This document shows, in pieces, positions 16,848-26,289 of a stretch of DNA of 64,000 bases. Source of the stretch: an uncultured Methylomonas sp. (lineage in GTDB: Bacteria > Pseudomonadota > Gammaproteobacteria > Methylococcales > Methylomonadaceae); assembly GCA_936941155.1 (NCBI GenBank), contig CAKZJE010000046.1, positions 1 to 64,000 on the forward strand, written 5' to 3'. The notes beneath the pieces are model-generated. The model did not search any database. It was not told the origin of the DNA and worked only from the letters and a program-made list of their open reading frames with translations. Position 1 is the first letter of the stretch. Every line of letters begins with the position of its first letter. Made by a program: the position numbers and the translations under genes.

Positions 16848-19800
16848 TTACTTTGCTAAACTCACATGCTCTTGCCGAATATGCACTTCACGCTGCGGCA
16901 CTGCGATTTCAATATTGTGTTCTATTAACGCTTTATACAGCCGCAAATGTAAGTCATGCGTGACGGGCATTCGATGGCTTAACTCGCTCACATACACCCG
17001 AATCGAAAACTCTAAGGCACTTTCGCCAAACTTAACAAAATACACCGAAGGTTTTGGCTCAGCAAGCACACAGGGCGTATTCAACACGGTATCGGTAATT
17101 ACTTTATGTGCAAAATCAACATCTGAACCATAGCTAATTCCTAACGGAATTACTAAGCCGGTGATTTGACTGCTTAACGCCCAATTCACCAATTTGTCGG
17201 TAATAAAACTTTTGTTCGGCACAATGAGTTCTTTTTCATCCGCATCCACAATATGCGTGGCACGCATCTGAATTTGACTCACTTTGCCGCTAATATCGCC
17301 AATTGTCACGGTATCGCCCACCCTAATCGGACGTTCAAACAATAAAATAATCCCTGAGACTAAATTGGCAAAAATTTCTTGCAGACCAAACCCCAATCCC
17401 ACGCTGAGCGCGGCAATCAGCCATTGCACTTGCGACCAACTCCCGCCCAGTTCATTCGCAATGCAAATTGTGCCAATCGCAATTAACACATAACGACTTA
17501 ATTGATTAATCGCATAGCGGCTGCCTTGTTGAAATGAAAATCGCCGTAAAATCAACACTTCTAACAAACCGGGCAAATTATTCACCGCGATTAAAATCAC
17601 AAACAAATCAATACCTGATAGTAATAAATTGCCCAGCGTAATCGATTGCGAAACTTCTTGCTTATCAACTGAGACAAGATGTTCCCACAACACAATTTGA
17701 TCCAAAAACGAAAACGCCGGCAAAATATTTTTCCAAATCATCCAAATTCCGGCAAACAAACTCATCACAATAAACACGTTGAGTAGCTTGGTAGTTTGTT
17801 GATTGATTTTGGGAATATCCAGCAGCAACACCTCTTGATTCTCAGCCGTTTCGCTGAAAGGATGTTGCGTATTTAGCTGGGCGGCTTTGCGTTTTTGCTG
17901 CGAATTTTTTAAGGCTAATTGCCGATTCACCACCGTGAGCCAGCGCAACACCAGCTCATAGACAATAATCATCACAAAACCCAAACGCAGGGTTAAAATC
18001 AGTTTTTGCTCCAATTCCAACGCGCTTAAATAATAGCCAGTCAACGCAAAGCCAATAATCATCAACGGTGCAACAATCACTCCGCCGTACCAAACATAGC
18101 GCAACCGTGCAATCCATGATTCTGGTTTTGTGGCATTCAGCGATTTCAAAACGCCGCGTTCCGGCTGCAAAATTTTCGCTAACGCCATCATCACCACTAG
18201 CATAATCGCAATCAGCGCAAGTCGCCCTAAGCTGTCACTGTGCAACGTATTTTGCGAGGCATTTGCCATATTCATCAAAAAAATACTGGGCAAAATCACA
18301 GAACGCACCCAAGCAATTTGTCGATGCAGCAAACAAGTGGTGTCTTGCTGCCAATTAAAATGTTTCGTCACAATCCCGTTTGGCGCAAACAAGGAATAAA
18401 ACAATTGCAGAAAAAATAGCGGAATCACCATTGCTTGCAAACCTTTTGCCACTGCCAAACTAAAATCCGCAGGGTGCGTCGCGCTTTCTAAAAACACACC
18501 GCAAATCCACAAACTTAACGGCACGGGCAATAACATAATCAAAGTGTATGCTAAAGCGGAGGGGGTAAAATAAAACTTATCGTGATATAAACCGCCGATT
18601 TTTGCATCCCAGCGGGTAATTTGTTCGCGCAAAGTCTCGCGATAACGCAATAACGATGAAATCGCCAGCAATGATAACAAGGCAAGAAAATAACGCTCCC
18701 ATAAGCCACTGAATAAATTAACTAGCATCATTTTCCAGTTATTAAATGAAATCAACCATTTAACGGCATCATACAAATTCACAAAATACGCTGCATTAAT
18801 CGCCTCAGAGCTAGGAACCCACAATAACCTTTCATCCAAATATAAAGCGTATTTGGTCGCCTGTTTTATCAATTGTTGTTTGGCAAAATCATAATCGCCT
18901 AAGCTGCGCAAATAACTGGCGTAAATTTTGGTCAGTTTGTTGAGTAAGTCTTTTTGTTCATTCAACAACAAATGCAATTCTGATTCGATATGGCTGCGCG
19001 TATCTTGATTGAGCGTAGTTTGCACCTGTGCTGTCATCATTTTTTGCAATTCTGCATCAATATCAACCAGTTGCTTTAGTCTGCTCTCCAGTTTAAATTC
19101 CGCTAAGCTGGCTTTTGCCGTATCACTTTGAATATCATCTTGCTGATTTATTTTGTCGATATTCGTCAGTTTATTGCGTTGCTCGCGTAAAATTTTCCCT
19201 AACACCGGACTTAAGCCTGCTAAACTAATCTTTTTTTCCGCGCTTTTAAAATCACTATCAATTTCAACGCTGCGGCTTTCCAATTGTTCTTTATTTTGGT
19301 TTAACCGCTCCAGTTCCGCGCTTAACGTTTGCAATTGCTGACTGTAGCGAATGTTATCTTTTGTAGTCTGTTGAATCAGCGGATGTTTATTCAAGCTGTT
19401 TTTCTCTATTTTCGACAACCTGTTTTGTAAGCTTTGCGCTTCCGATTGCTGACGTTGTGCGAAATTTTTTTCCAACTCGCTGATGGTCGCAACCAAATTT
19501 TGCTTTTGCAAATTCAACAATTGCAGCTGACTTTTTAACAAATCCATCCGCTCAGGATGGCTTAACGCTTCCAAACCTAGCATTTTCAGCTGGCTAGTTA
19601 GTTTGCTTTGCAAAGTTTTCAATTGCGCTTGTCGCGCGTCACGCTCTAATTCGCTTTCTGCCAACAACTTAAACACATCGGTATTTTGCTCGCTATCATT
19701 TAAAGCTTGCTTGGCGGTTTCTGTTTCCAACCGAATCTCATCCGCGCGGGTAGTTTGCACACTCAAATCGCTTTCAAGTTTCACAATTTGCGTGTCTAAA

Positions 19801-20228
19801 CTGTTCAGATTAGTTTTTTCTGCCAGCAACCGCTGTTCGATTTGTTCTGCGGATAATTTATTAATCAGCTCTGTGTTTTTAACCGGCTGCGCTTGCAAAT
19901 CATTAAACTTAGTTTGCTGCTCTTGAATTTGCAGCGGCGTTTTGCTGATGGAATCTTGGTAGTTTTTTGCCAAAACCTGAAACCACTCATCATTGCGCAA
20001 ATTTTCAATCGCGCTCCGATAAAATCCTAACACTTTGGTTTTTAAAGCCTCGTTTAAATCTGCTCGATTATTAATCGCTTTAATTTTGGCTTCTAAACTG
20101 TCTTGAGAAATTTCATGCGCGGCTAATAATTCGCTTTGATGCGCGGTGGGCGCGGCATAATTGCTTTGTGGCAGCAATGCTAACAAAGTCAGAAGGAACA
20201 AAAGAAAAAAGCAGTGGCGATGATTCAT
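16848..20228 (-). CDS. MscK/KefA-type large mechanosensitive channel
   Basis: About 1126 residues. A signal peptide (HCFFLLFLLTLLALLPQSNYA) precedes a long periplasmic coiled-coil region rich in Leu, Gln and Glu (about 30-480). About eleven membrane helices follow, then the C-terminal MscS core with the pore-lining/gate region GLGFGLQEIFANLVSG and the beta domain ERPIRVGDTVTIGDISGKV. The length and order match E. coli MscK, an inner-membrane channel that opens under membrane tension and releases osmolytes. I chose the ATG at 20228 over an upstream TTG because it places the signal peptide at the N-terminus. No operon partner is adjacent. Confidence 0.92.
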   Translation of the reverse strand: MNHRHCFFLLFLLTLLALLPQSNYAAPTAHQSELLAAHEISQDSLEAKIKAINNRADLNEALKTKVLGFYRSAIENLRNDEWFQVLAKNYQDSISKTPLQIQEQQTKFNDLQAQPVKNTELINKLSAEQIEQRLLAEKTNLNSLDTQIVKLESDLSVQTTRADEIRLETETAKQALNDSEQNTDVFKLLAESELERDARQAQLKTLQSKLTSQLKMLGLEALSHPERMDLLKSQLQLLNLQKQNLVATISELEKNFAQRQQSEAQSLQNRLSKIEKNSLNKHPLIQQTTKDNIRYSQQLQTLSAELERLNQNKEQLESRSVEIDSDFKSAEKKISLAGLSPVLGKILREQRNKLTNIDKINQQDDIQSDTAKASLAEFKLESRLKQLVDIDAELQKMMTAQVQTTLNQDTRSHIESELHLLLNEQKDLLNKLTKIYASYLRSLGDYDFAKQQLIKQATKYALYLDERLLWVPSSEAINAAYFVNLYDAVKWLISFNNWKMMLVNLFSGLWERYFLALLSLLAISSLLRYRETLREQITRWDAKIGGLYHDKFYFTPSALAYTLIMLLPVPLSLWICGVFLESATHPADFSLAVAKGLQAMVIPLFFLQLFYSLFAPNGIVTKHFNWQQDTTCLLHRQIAWVRSVILPSIFLMNMANASQNTLHSDSLGRLALIAIMLVVMMALAKILQPERGVLKSLNATKPESWIARLRYVWYGGVIVAPLMIIGFALTGYYLSALELEQKLILTLRLGFVMIIVYELVLRWLTVVNRQLALKNSQQKRKAAQLNTQHPFSETAENQEVLLLDIPKINQQTTKLLNVFIVMSLFAGIWMIWKNILPAFSFLDQIVLWEHLVSVDKQEVSQSITLGNLLLSGIDLFVILIAVNNLPGLLEVLILRRFSFQQGSRYAINQLSRYVLIAIGTICIANELGGSWSQVQWLIAALSVGLGFGLQEIFANLVSGIILLFERPIRVGDTVTIGDISGKVSQIQMRATHIVDADEKELIVPNKSFITDKLVNWALSSQITGLVIPLGISYGSDVDFAHKVITDTVLNTPCVLAEPKPSVYFVKFGESALEFSIRVYVSELSHRMPVTHDLHLRLYKALIEHNIEIAVPQREVHIRQEHVSLAK

Positions 20229-20285
20229 GTTTTTACAATGCAAATGATTGATTTAAATGAGTAGTTTTTGTCTATTTTGAAATCC

Positions 20286-20313
20286 GTAGAGGCGCGAAAT
20301 TTTGCGTCTGCAC
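20286..20313. repeat. A28 palindrome, diverged copy
   Basis: GTAGAGGCGCGAAAT / TTTGCGTCTGCAC; the outer arms have drifted from the consensus. Confidence 0.55.
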
Positions 20314-20405
20314 AGTTTAGTTTCTAACAGATACGATTTACTAATAATGGGGGCGAAATTTCGTTTTTCTCAGCGAATACCAGTTAAAAAATATATGCAG
20401 CAACT

Positions 20406-20450
20406 GTAGGTGCAAATTCATTCGCACTGTGCGGATAAATCCGCACCTAC
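20406..20450. repeat. 45-bp imperfect palindrome (family H)
   Basis: Arms GTAGGTGC... / ...GCACCTAC of about 22 bp with a few mismatches. It shares the GTAG...CTAC ends of the A28 and D families but has a different core. Single copy in this window. Confidence 0.65.
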
Positions 20451-20711
20451 ATCAAATAGACCCGCATAAGTTGTTTTATTCACGTTTCTAAGGTATTCTT
20501 AGCAACTCTTGTTAGGGTACAATAAGTTTCTTAACGAAAACAGTTAGGTTTTTTTTACAAAACATAACAGAATATTCTCCAACTAATTTAATATTAAAAA
20601 AATCAATGTGTTAAAAACTTCAAAGTTAGGTTTGCCGCCTATTTTAGAGTTTTTTCATACACAGCGAAAAAAATATCACTTTGTCACTGATACTATTTTG
20701 ATGAGTTTTTA

Positions 20712-21782
20712 ATGAAAAAAGCAGCTATTCTTGCCCAAAGTCCTCGTGACTTAACCGTAGAGTGGGCACAACGTGTGATTAATCAACATGATAACGAAGT
20801 CCGCGTGAGTCATGTTGAGGTTTTAAATGTCGATGTAGGCACAACCACCCGCGTAAAACTTGCCGTTGAACACGATGGCGCAAGTTATTTGCCAAAACAG
20901 TGGTTTGTGAAAATGCCATCTTTGGCTTGGAAAGCTCGCGTTATTACTGCCCTGCCCTGTTTACTGCATACTGAGGCGCGGTTTTATAATGAAATATCAC
21001 CGCTAGTCTCGCTCAATTTACCACATTTTTTAGCCGCTCAAAGTGCGTTTGGACGTGGTGCTATTCTGGTATTAGTGGATGTAAAAGAGTTTTCTGGCTG
21101 TGCAGGGCATCCGGCTGATGCGTTAAATTTCAATCAAGCTGCTGAAGTTGTGCAACATCTGGCAATGTTTCATGCGCATTTTGCACATCATCAAAATCTG
21201 GAGCAAAAATATCCTTGGCTGGCAAGTTCAGTTCGCAAAGTGGAAGATGCGTTAGGATCAGCTTTAGCCGTGCCGTTAATGAAACGTGGCTTGCGACGTG
21301 CGGGAGCTGTTGTGCCTACAGAATTACATCATCAAGCCTTAGGTTATGCTAAACATCGGCGAAAAATGATGACGTTTCTTAACGATGCGCCACGCACTTT
21401 GATTCACCATGATTGTCACCCTGGAAATTTATTTTGGCGCAATAATGAGGTGGGCTTTTTAGATTGGCAATTAGTGCGTTTGGGCGAAGGTGTGAGTGAT
21501 GTGGCATATTTTCTCGCCACTGCTTTAGAACCGCAAACACGCCGTGCGCATGAACACGATTTGCTCAGTCTTTATATTGAAACCCTAAAGCTGCATGGCG
21601 TTGTTGACGTGGATAAAGAAAACTTGCTGCCGCGTTATCGTGCTCACTGTGTGTATGCGTTTGAGGCAATGTTACTAACTTTGGCTGTGGGCGGCATGAT
21701 GAAATTAGAAAGCAATTTAGAATTAATTCACCGCGCAGCCAGTGCAGTACAAGATTTAGATTCGTTTTCTGTTTTGCCGTGA
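20712..21782 (+). CDS. Phosphotransferase of the APH / ecdysteroid-kinase-like family
   Basis: 356 residues with a kinase-like fold. The N-lobe contains TRVKLAVEHDGASYLPKQWFVKMPS, with the Lys of FVKMP in the ATP-binding position. The C-lobe has the catalytic loop LIHHDCHPGNLFW (about residue 236) and the metal-binding motif VGFLDWQLVRLGEGVSDVAYFL (about 255). These H-D-x-H-x-x-N and DW motifs are diagnostic for aminoglycoside phosphotransferase-like enzymes. The family phosphorylates small alcohols such as choline, aminoglycosides or sterols; this gene stands alone, so the substrate is open. Resistance to an antibiotic should not be assumed. Confidence 0.8.
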   Translation: MKKAAILAQSPRDLTVEWAQRVINQHDNEVRVSHVEVLNVDVGTTTRVKLAVEHDGASYLPKQWFVKMPSLAWKARVITALPCLLHTEARFYNEISPLVSLNLPHFLAAQSAFGRGAILVLVDVKEFSGCAGHPADALNFNQAAEVVQHLAMFHAHFAHHQNLEQKYPWLASSVRKVEDALGSALAVPLMKRGLRRAGAVVPTELHHQALGYAKHRRKMMTFLNDAPRTLIHHDCHPGNLFWRNNEVGFLDWQLVRLGEGVSDVAYFLATALEPQTRRAHEHDLLSLYIETLKLHGVVDVDKENLLPRYRAHCVYAFEAMLLTLAVGGMMKLESNLELIHRAASAVQDLDSFSVLP

Positions 21783-21800
21783 TTTAATAAGGGAAAAACT

Positions 21801-22505
21801 TTATTTTTTCGGTGCGGTATTTTGCGCTGGCAAAAATTGCTTTGAGTTTATCACAGGAACAGGTGCTTGCCGCGAGCTACGTTCTACCACAGACGATGAT
21901 GGTGGATTCATTCCACCTGAGGAAAGTGGCGCGTAATTTCGGTTTGTTCGTGTGCTAGGTGCGCAAACGCCGATACGACAGGAACTGCCGCGAGAACGAT
22001 GCAGTGGCAAATAACCATAGTTATAATCAGTGGTCTTATCAATTTCTTCTTGCTGAGCTTGTGATTTTTCAATCGCTAACATATGCTGTTTTTGCAAAAC
22101 CAGTATTTGTTGTTGCTGAATTAAGAGTTGCTGCTGTTGTCGTTCTGATTGTTCTTTTTGTTCGGTAGCTTTTTGTTGTTCCTCTAATTTTTTCTGATTC
22201 AAAAACAGAGCTAATTGTGCTTCATAAGTTTCAACTAGATCATTTTTCAGCGCGAATTGTTTAGCTTTATCAGGCTCTTGGTTGGCAATCAGTTGTTTAA
22301 TGAGCCTAACTTTTTCGTCTTGCTCCCGATGTTGAATTTCTTGATTGGTTTCTTTGTCGATAAGCGTTTCCTGACTACTTTTGGGGCATTTGCCGTCTGT
22401 GAAAATCACTGATTTATTCGGCTGCACACATTTATAAACAGAACGCGCGTGAGTTGGATTTGCAAATAGCAGTGCAATGACTGTTAGAGACCAGAATGGA
22501 TTCAT
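21801..22505 (-). CDS. DUF4124 domain protein, secreted, Gln-rich
   Basis: 234 residues. A signal peptide (MNPFWSLTVIALLFANPTHA) is followed by a DUF4124 domain (SVYKCVQPNKSVIFTDGKCP, residues 22-42; the two Cys probably form a disulfide). A long Gln/Glu/Lys coiled coil with runs of glutamine follows (about 60-145), and then a Ser/Pro-rich tail with two more Cys (CRIGVC). DUF4124 proteins are periplasmic and common in Gammaproteobacteria, and their function is unknown. It is convergent with the kinase-like gene 18 bp away. Confidence 0.85.
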   Translation of the reverse strand: MNPFWSLTVIALLFANPTHARSVYKCVQPNKSVIFTDGKCPKSSQETLIDKETNQEIQHREQDEKVRLIKQLIANQEPDKAKQFALKNDLVETYEAQLALFLNQKKLEEQQKATEQKEQSERQQQQLLIQQQQILVLQKQHMLAIEKSQAQQEEIDKTTDYNYGYLPLHRSRGSSCRIGVCAPSTRTNRNYAPLSSGGMNPPSSSVVERSSRQAPVPVINSKQFLPAQNTAPKK

Positions 22506-22825
22506 TTTTTCACCTCATGGAAGAGATTTTAGTAACACAAGGGACGCAGAACGTCCATAGAGGCGTTCCCACGCTGAGCGTCACTGCCTACAGTTAAGAA
22601 TTTATACCTTTATTTTCAATAAGATACTTGTAGGGTGGGCACGTTGTTCATGCCCGCCGATTTATCCGCCGCTCATAAGGTGGGCAAAAAAGCGTGCCCA
22701 CCCTACGGAATAATATTTTGATTATTAAGAGCTTTTTCTTAACAGTGGGTAGTGACGCTGGGCGTGGGAACGATATGACAATATGAAAGTTATATTTTTC
22801 TGGCTTATTCAATCCGCGCTGTGTT
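22506..22825. repeat. Intergenic region: palindrome nested inside another palindrome (copy D2 inside element I)
   Basis: No gene is visible. Outer arms CGTTCCCACGCTGAGCGTCA (22564 onward) and GACGCTGGGCGTGGGAACG (ending 22772) enclose an inverted copy of the D element (about 22607-22735; inner arms GTAGGGTGGGCACG at 22630 and CGTGCCCACCCTAC ending 22706). The arrangement looks like insertion of D into a pre-existing palindrome. A short ORF reading across it (22648-22854, minus) is only repeat sequence. Confidence 0.8.
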
Positions 22826-24544
22826 TTACAGCCCTTGAATAATCCCCATTTCAATCAGTTTTTTCAGCACTAAATCCACACCTTCAGCAATTGAATATTG
22901 CGAAGTATCAATCCGCAATTCAGGATGTTCTGGCACTTCATACGGATCATCAATGCCGGTAAAACCTTTCAATTTTCCAGAACGCGCTAATGCGTACAAA
23001 CCTTTGCGATCGCGTGATTCACAAACATCAATAGAGGTGGCGACATGAATTTCTACAAACGTGCCTTGTTCTTCAACCATTGCACGGACTTTGCGGCGCG
23101 TGTAAGTGTAAGGCGCGATAGGTGCGCAGATAGCAAAGCCGCCGTTTTTGGTGATTTCGCTAGCCACATAGCCGATTCGGATAATGTTTAAATCGCGATG
23201 TTCTTTGGAAAAAGTCAGCTCGCTCGATAAGGTTTTTCGCACAACATCACCATCTAACAAAGTGACTTTGCGTCCGCCCATCTCTAACAATTTAACTAAT
23301 ACGCCATTGGCTAAAGTCGATTTTCCTGAGCCGGAAAAACCAGTGAAAAACAAAGTTACGCCTTGTTTAGAACGCGGCGGCAACACAGTGTGCAATTCTT
23401 CTATGATTTCAGGATAGGCAAACCAGTCTGGAACAGGCAAACCTTTTTGCAGCAGTCCACGCAATTCCGCACCTGAAATATACAAGCCCTCTTCACCGGG
23501 TAATAATTGATTTTCTTCACAAAATTCGCCACGTTCAGGTGAATAGAGTAAGAAAGGTGCGGCTAAAATTTTAATATTGAGTTCGTTTTGATGTGCTAAT
23601 ACCAACTCTTGTGCAGCTTTCACATCATAAAAATGTCCGCCACGATTATCGCGTCCAGGCCCTGCGTGATCGCGCCCCACAATAAAATGACTAAAGCCAT
23701 AATTTTGCCGAATAATCGCTTGCAGCAAGGCTTCTCTAGGCCCTGCCATTCGCATCGCCAAAGGCAGCAAACTTAATAATGCCGAATCTTTGGGATAGTG
23801 TGCGAGAATTTTTTTATAACAACGCACGCGGCTATAGTGATCTATATCTCCGGGTTTAGTCACGCCGACGGCGGTATGAATCACAAACTTTGCTTGATGT
23901 TCCGCCATCAAACGTTTGGTCATAATCACATGGCTGCGATGTACTGGATTGCGGGTTTGAAACGCCATCACTTTTGACCAACCTTGCGCTTCAAAATACG
24001 CTCGTAATTGCGCAGGTGATTGCCGATATTCTTTAAAATCGTAGTAATAAGGCGGAGTGATTCCGGTTAATGTGCCGCCTAGATAATAATCTCCGGCTTC
24101 ATCAAACAAATAACGCACCCCCGGATGGCTGTTGTCGGTGTGGGCAAAAACTGCTTGCGCTTCTGCCATTTTGTCCACAGCCCAACAATCAGTCACGACC
24201 ATATTGGCAATCAAAACACCTTCGCCATCACGCAATGCAATCGTATCTCCAAGTTTAATGGATTCTGCAAACGCCGCACTCACGTCCAAATTAATTGGCA
24301 TTGACCACAACGTGCCATCCGCAAGACGCATGGATTTTAATACGCTGTCATAATCGCGTTGGCTTAAAAAACCTGTCAACGGTGAAAATGCACCATTCAA
24401 CAGCAATTCAACATCGCATAATTGCCGCCGAGTTAAACTCCATGTCAAACAATTTTGCGCCTTGTCTTTTTCAGCCGCTAAAGTGTCTTCGGAAGCGTAT
24501 AAATTAAGCAGTTTCCCGCCGTGTGCAGTAATAGATTGATTCAT
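22826..24544 (-). CDS. Bifunctional sulfate adenylyltransferase / adenylylsulfate kinase
   Basis: 572 residues. Residues 1-390 are a single-chain ATP sulfurylase with the nucleotide-binding motifs QTRNPVHRSH (196-205) and GRDHAGPGRD (290-299). Residues about 395-572 are an APS kinase with the P-loop GFSGSGKST (402-410), LLDGDVVRKTL, and the lid/APS-binding region FAICAPIAPY. Together they convert sulfate and two ATP to PAPS for assimilation or sulfation. The fusion replaces the CysDN-CysC arrangement of enteric bacteria. It is divergent from a TauE/SafE exporter gene, suggesting shared sulfur-related control, though no CysB-type site is evident. The start ATG at 24544 is preceded by an AT-rich leader. 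Confidence 0.95.
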   Translation of the reverse strand: MNQSITAHGGKLLNLYASEDTLAAEKDKAQNCLTWSLTRRQLCDVELLLNGAFSPLTGFLSQRDYDSVLKSMRLADGTLWSMPINLDVSAAFAESIKLGDTIALRDGEGVLIANMVVTDCWAVDKMAEAQAVFAHTDNSHPGVRYLFDEAGDYYLGGTLTGITPPYYYDFKEYRQSPAQLRAYFEAQGWSKVMAFQTRNPVHRSHVIMTKRLMAEHQAKFVIHTAVGVTKPGDIDHYSRVRCYKKILAHYPKDSALLSLLPLAMRMAGPREALLQAIIRQNYGFSHFIVGRDHAGPGRDNRGGHFYDVKAAQELVLAHQNELNIKILAAPFLLYSPERGEFCEENQLLPGEEGLYISGAELRGLLQKGLPVPDWFAYPEIIEELHTVLPPRSKQGVTLFFTGFSGSGKSTLANGVLVKLLEMGGRKVTLLDGDVVRKTLSSELTFSKEHRDLNIIRIGYVASEITKNGGFAICAPIAPYTYTRRKVRAMVEEQGTFVEIHVATSIDVCESRDRKGLYALARSGKLKGFTGIDDPYEVPEHPELRIDTSQYSIAEGVDLVLKKLIEMGIIQGL

Positions 24545-24757
24545 TATGTTGTGGCTGCGTCATTGAAAAAATAAATATTAGAGGCTAATTATATAACAAG
24601 CTGTTTAGGATTCAGTGAAATAGTGCGCAATTCTAAGCAAACTATCCTTTTTTATATCTAATTTAAAGATAACTATATCTTTTATCATCATATTAACCCC
24701 AGTTTTGTTTCAGATATACTAAAAAAAGGTTAATTATAATTATTAAGGTTATTACAA

Positions 24758-25576
24758 ATGGAAATAGGACAATTATCTGCATTTATCAATCCTGGCTATA
24801 GCGCGTCTGGCTTATTAGTCGGTATTTTAGTTGGGCTGACGGGCGTGGGCGGTGGGTCTTTAATGACTCCACTGCTGGTTTTTTTATTCGGCTTTGCGCC
24901 TAAAACAGCTATCGGCACTGATTTATTATTTGCTGCAATTACGAAAAGCAGCGGCGTATTAGTTCATCATCACAAACATCGTTCAGTTGAATGGAAAATT
25001 GTTGGTTTACTAGCCTTAGGAAGTTTGCCTTCAGCGATAGCTGTTATCTATTTATTAAAATATGTTTTCACCAAAGATGAGCATATTACTCATATTATGA
25101 CGACCACGCTGGGTGTGACATTAATTTTAACGGCGATTTCAATCATTTTGCGGAATTATTTAGCAAAACGCCCGCATGAAGTTGCCGTGCAACGTAAAAC
25201 TCATCACGAAAGATTTGGTCGCTGGCAAGCTCCATTAACCATACTAACGGGCGTAGTTTTAGGCACATTAGTCACATTAACTTCCGTAGGCGCGGGCGCA
25301 TTGGGTGTGATTGTTTTGTTATTTTTATATCCACGTTTAGCAACTGTGCGGATTGTTGGCACCGATTTAGCTCATGCCATTCCATTAACCGCAGTGGGCG
25401 GCTTTGGGCATTGGCTAATGGGAAATGTGGATTTTGTCTTATTAGGCAGCTTATTAATTGGTTCTTTACCGGGAATTTATGCAGGCAGTTATTTCAGTGC
25501 AAAAATTCCTGAGAAATATTTAAGACCTTTATTGGCAACGATTTTATTGATTGTCGGCACAAAGTTTGTGCTTTAA
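24758..25576 (+). CDS. TauE/SafE-family sulfite/anion exporter
   Basis: 272 residues with about eight membrane helices and the two half-repeats of the family: GILVGLTGVGGGSLMTPLL (about 22-40) with AIGTDLLFAAITKSSG, and GTLVTLTSVGAGALGVIVL (about 167-185) with RIVGTDLAHAIPL. These proteins export sulfite, sulfoacetate or other sulfur-containing anions across the inner membrane. Its location divergent from the sulfate-activating enzyme supports a sulfur role. It appears complete and monocistronic, followed by three different palindromes. Confidence 0.9.
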   Translation: MEIGQLSAFINPGYSASGLLVGILVGLTGVGGGSLMTPLLVFLFGFAPKTAIGTDLLFAAITKSSGVLVHHHKHRSVEWKIVGLLALGSLPSAIAVIYLLKYVFTKDEHITHIMTTTLGVTLILTAISIILRNYLAKRPHEVAVQRKTHHERFGRWQAPLTILTGVVLGTLVTLTSVGAGALGVIVLLFLYPRLATVRIVGTDLAHAIPLTAVGGFGHWLMGNVDFVLLGSLLIGSLPGIYAGSYFSAKIPEKYLRPLLATILLIVGTKFVL

Positions 25577-25586
25577 AAAATAAATT

Positions 25587-25615
25587 GTAGAGTCGCGATT
25601 CATCCGTGACTCTAC
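25587..25615. repeat. A28 palindrome, variant
   Basis: Arms GTAGAGTCGCGA / GTGACTCTAC, 11 bp past the TauE/SafE gene stop. The same GTAGAGTCGC variant occurs at 54677. Confidence 0.6.
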
Positions 25616-25661
25616 AGCTATTTCAAAAAAAATTCTCAGCTTACAATTGCCAAGTTTTTTC

Positions 25662-25679
25662 AAGACGACTAGTCGTCTT
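25662..25679. repeat. B18 palindrome copy 3
   Basis: AAGACGACTAGTCGTCTT, a perfect palindrome with a CTAG centre instead of the commoner CCAG. Confidence 0.9.
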
Positions 25680-25772
25680 AGAAAGTTTTTTTGAAAATTT
25701 TCGCTACGCTAATCAGAATTATGAGCTAAAGATTTAACAGGATTTTAAAATTAAGGAGATATTTTTTGATGC

Positions 25773-25805
25773 AGACCTTTCAGGTTTTTAAAACCTGAAA
25801 GGTCT
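25773..25805. repeat. C33 palindrome, possible bidirectional terminator
   Basis: AGACCTTTCAGGTTTT and its complement around a short centre, 33 bp in total, located between convergent genes 25 bp before the end of the minus-strand gene at 25831. Confidence 0.75.
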
Positions 25806-25830
25806 TAAGATGAACCGCTTAAGCACAGCA

Positions 25831-26289
25831 TTAAGCGTGATATTTAGACATGGTTTTAATCGTTTCTAATGCCTGTTTAATTTTGGCATTCACATCATCA
25901 TTTAATTCGCTGGTGGAATAGACTTTTTCCAACAAACCTTCTTCAACTAAAGCCTCTTTCAACCAACGTTTTAAGCCGCGATAATTATTGTTCACTTTTG
26001 CAATTTCACCCGTTTCAGGATGACTCAATTCACTGCGACTCACTGGCGTTGCAGCCACTTCAGCTACTTTTTCTGCAACAACGGGTGCTGCTTCAACAAC
26101 AGGCTCTGCGGCTGCAACTTCTACAGGGCTTTCTGGCACTTCTGTGCCAGTAGTAAAACCACTGGGTGTCAACACAGAACCGGCTGCCCGCGCTCTATTG
26201 GCTTGCATTTCCACCCGTTGATCATCCGCAACTTTGTAAACAACATAAGCGACATAAATTGTCGTCAAAATAAATAATACTTCAGACAT
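25831..26289 (-). CDS. Membrane-anchored hypothetical protein with acidic Ala/Val/Pro linker
   Basis: 152 residues, family not recognised. Residues 2-20 form one membrane helix (EVLFILTTIYVAYVVYKVAD). A low-complexity linker of Val, Ala, Glu and Pro follows (about 50-85). A C-terminal helical domain (about 90-152) contains NYRGLKRWLKEALVEEGLLEKVY. This is the layout of an inner-membrane anchor holding a small cytoplasmic domain. It stands alone between a repeat cluster and a long intergenic gap. Confidence 0.7.
   Translation of the reverse strand: MSEVLFILTTIYVAYVVYKVADDQRVEMQANRARAAGSVLTPSGFTTGTEVPESPVEVAAAEPVVEAAPVVAEKVAEVAATPVSRSELSHPETGEIAKVNNNYRGLKRWLKEALVEEGLLEKVYSTSELNDDVNAKIKQALETIKTMSKYHA

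Larger units (their letters stand above)
20229..20711. other. Intergenic region with two palindromes
   Basis: This 483-bp gap lies between divergent genes. It holds a diverged A28 copy (20286-20313) and an imperfect 45-bp palindrome (20406-20450). The rest, about 20460-20711, is AT-rich and must contain the promoter of the kinase-like gene; I see no convincing operator. Confidence 0.5.
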
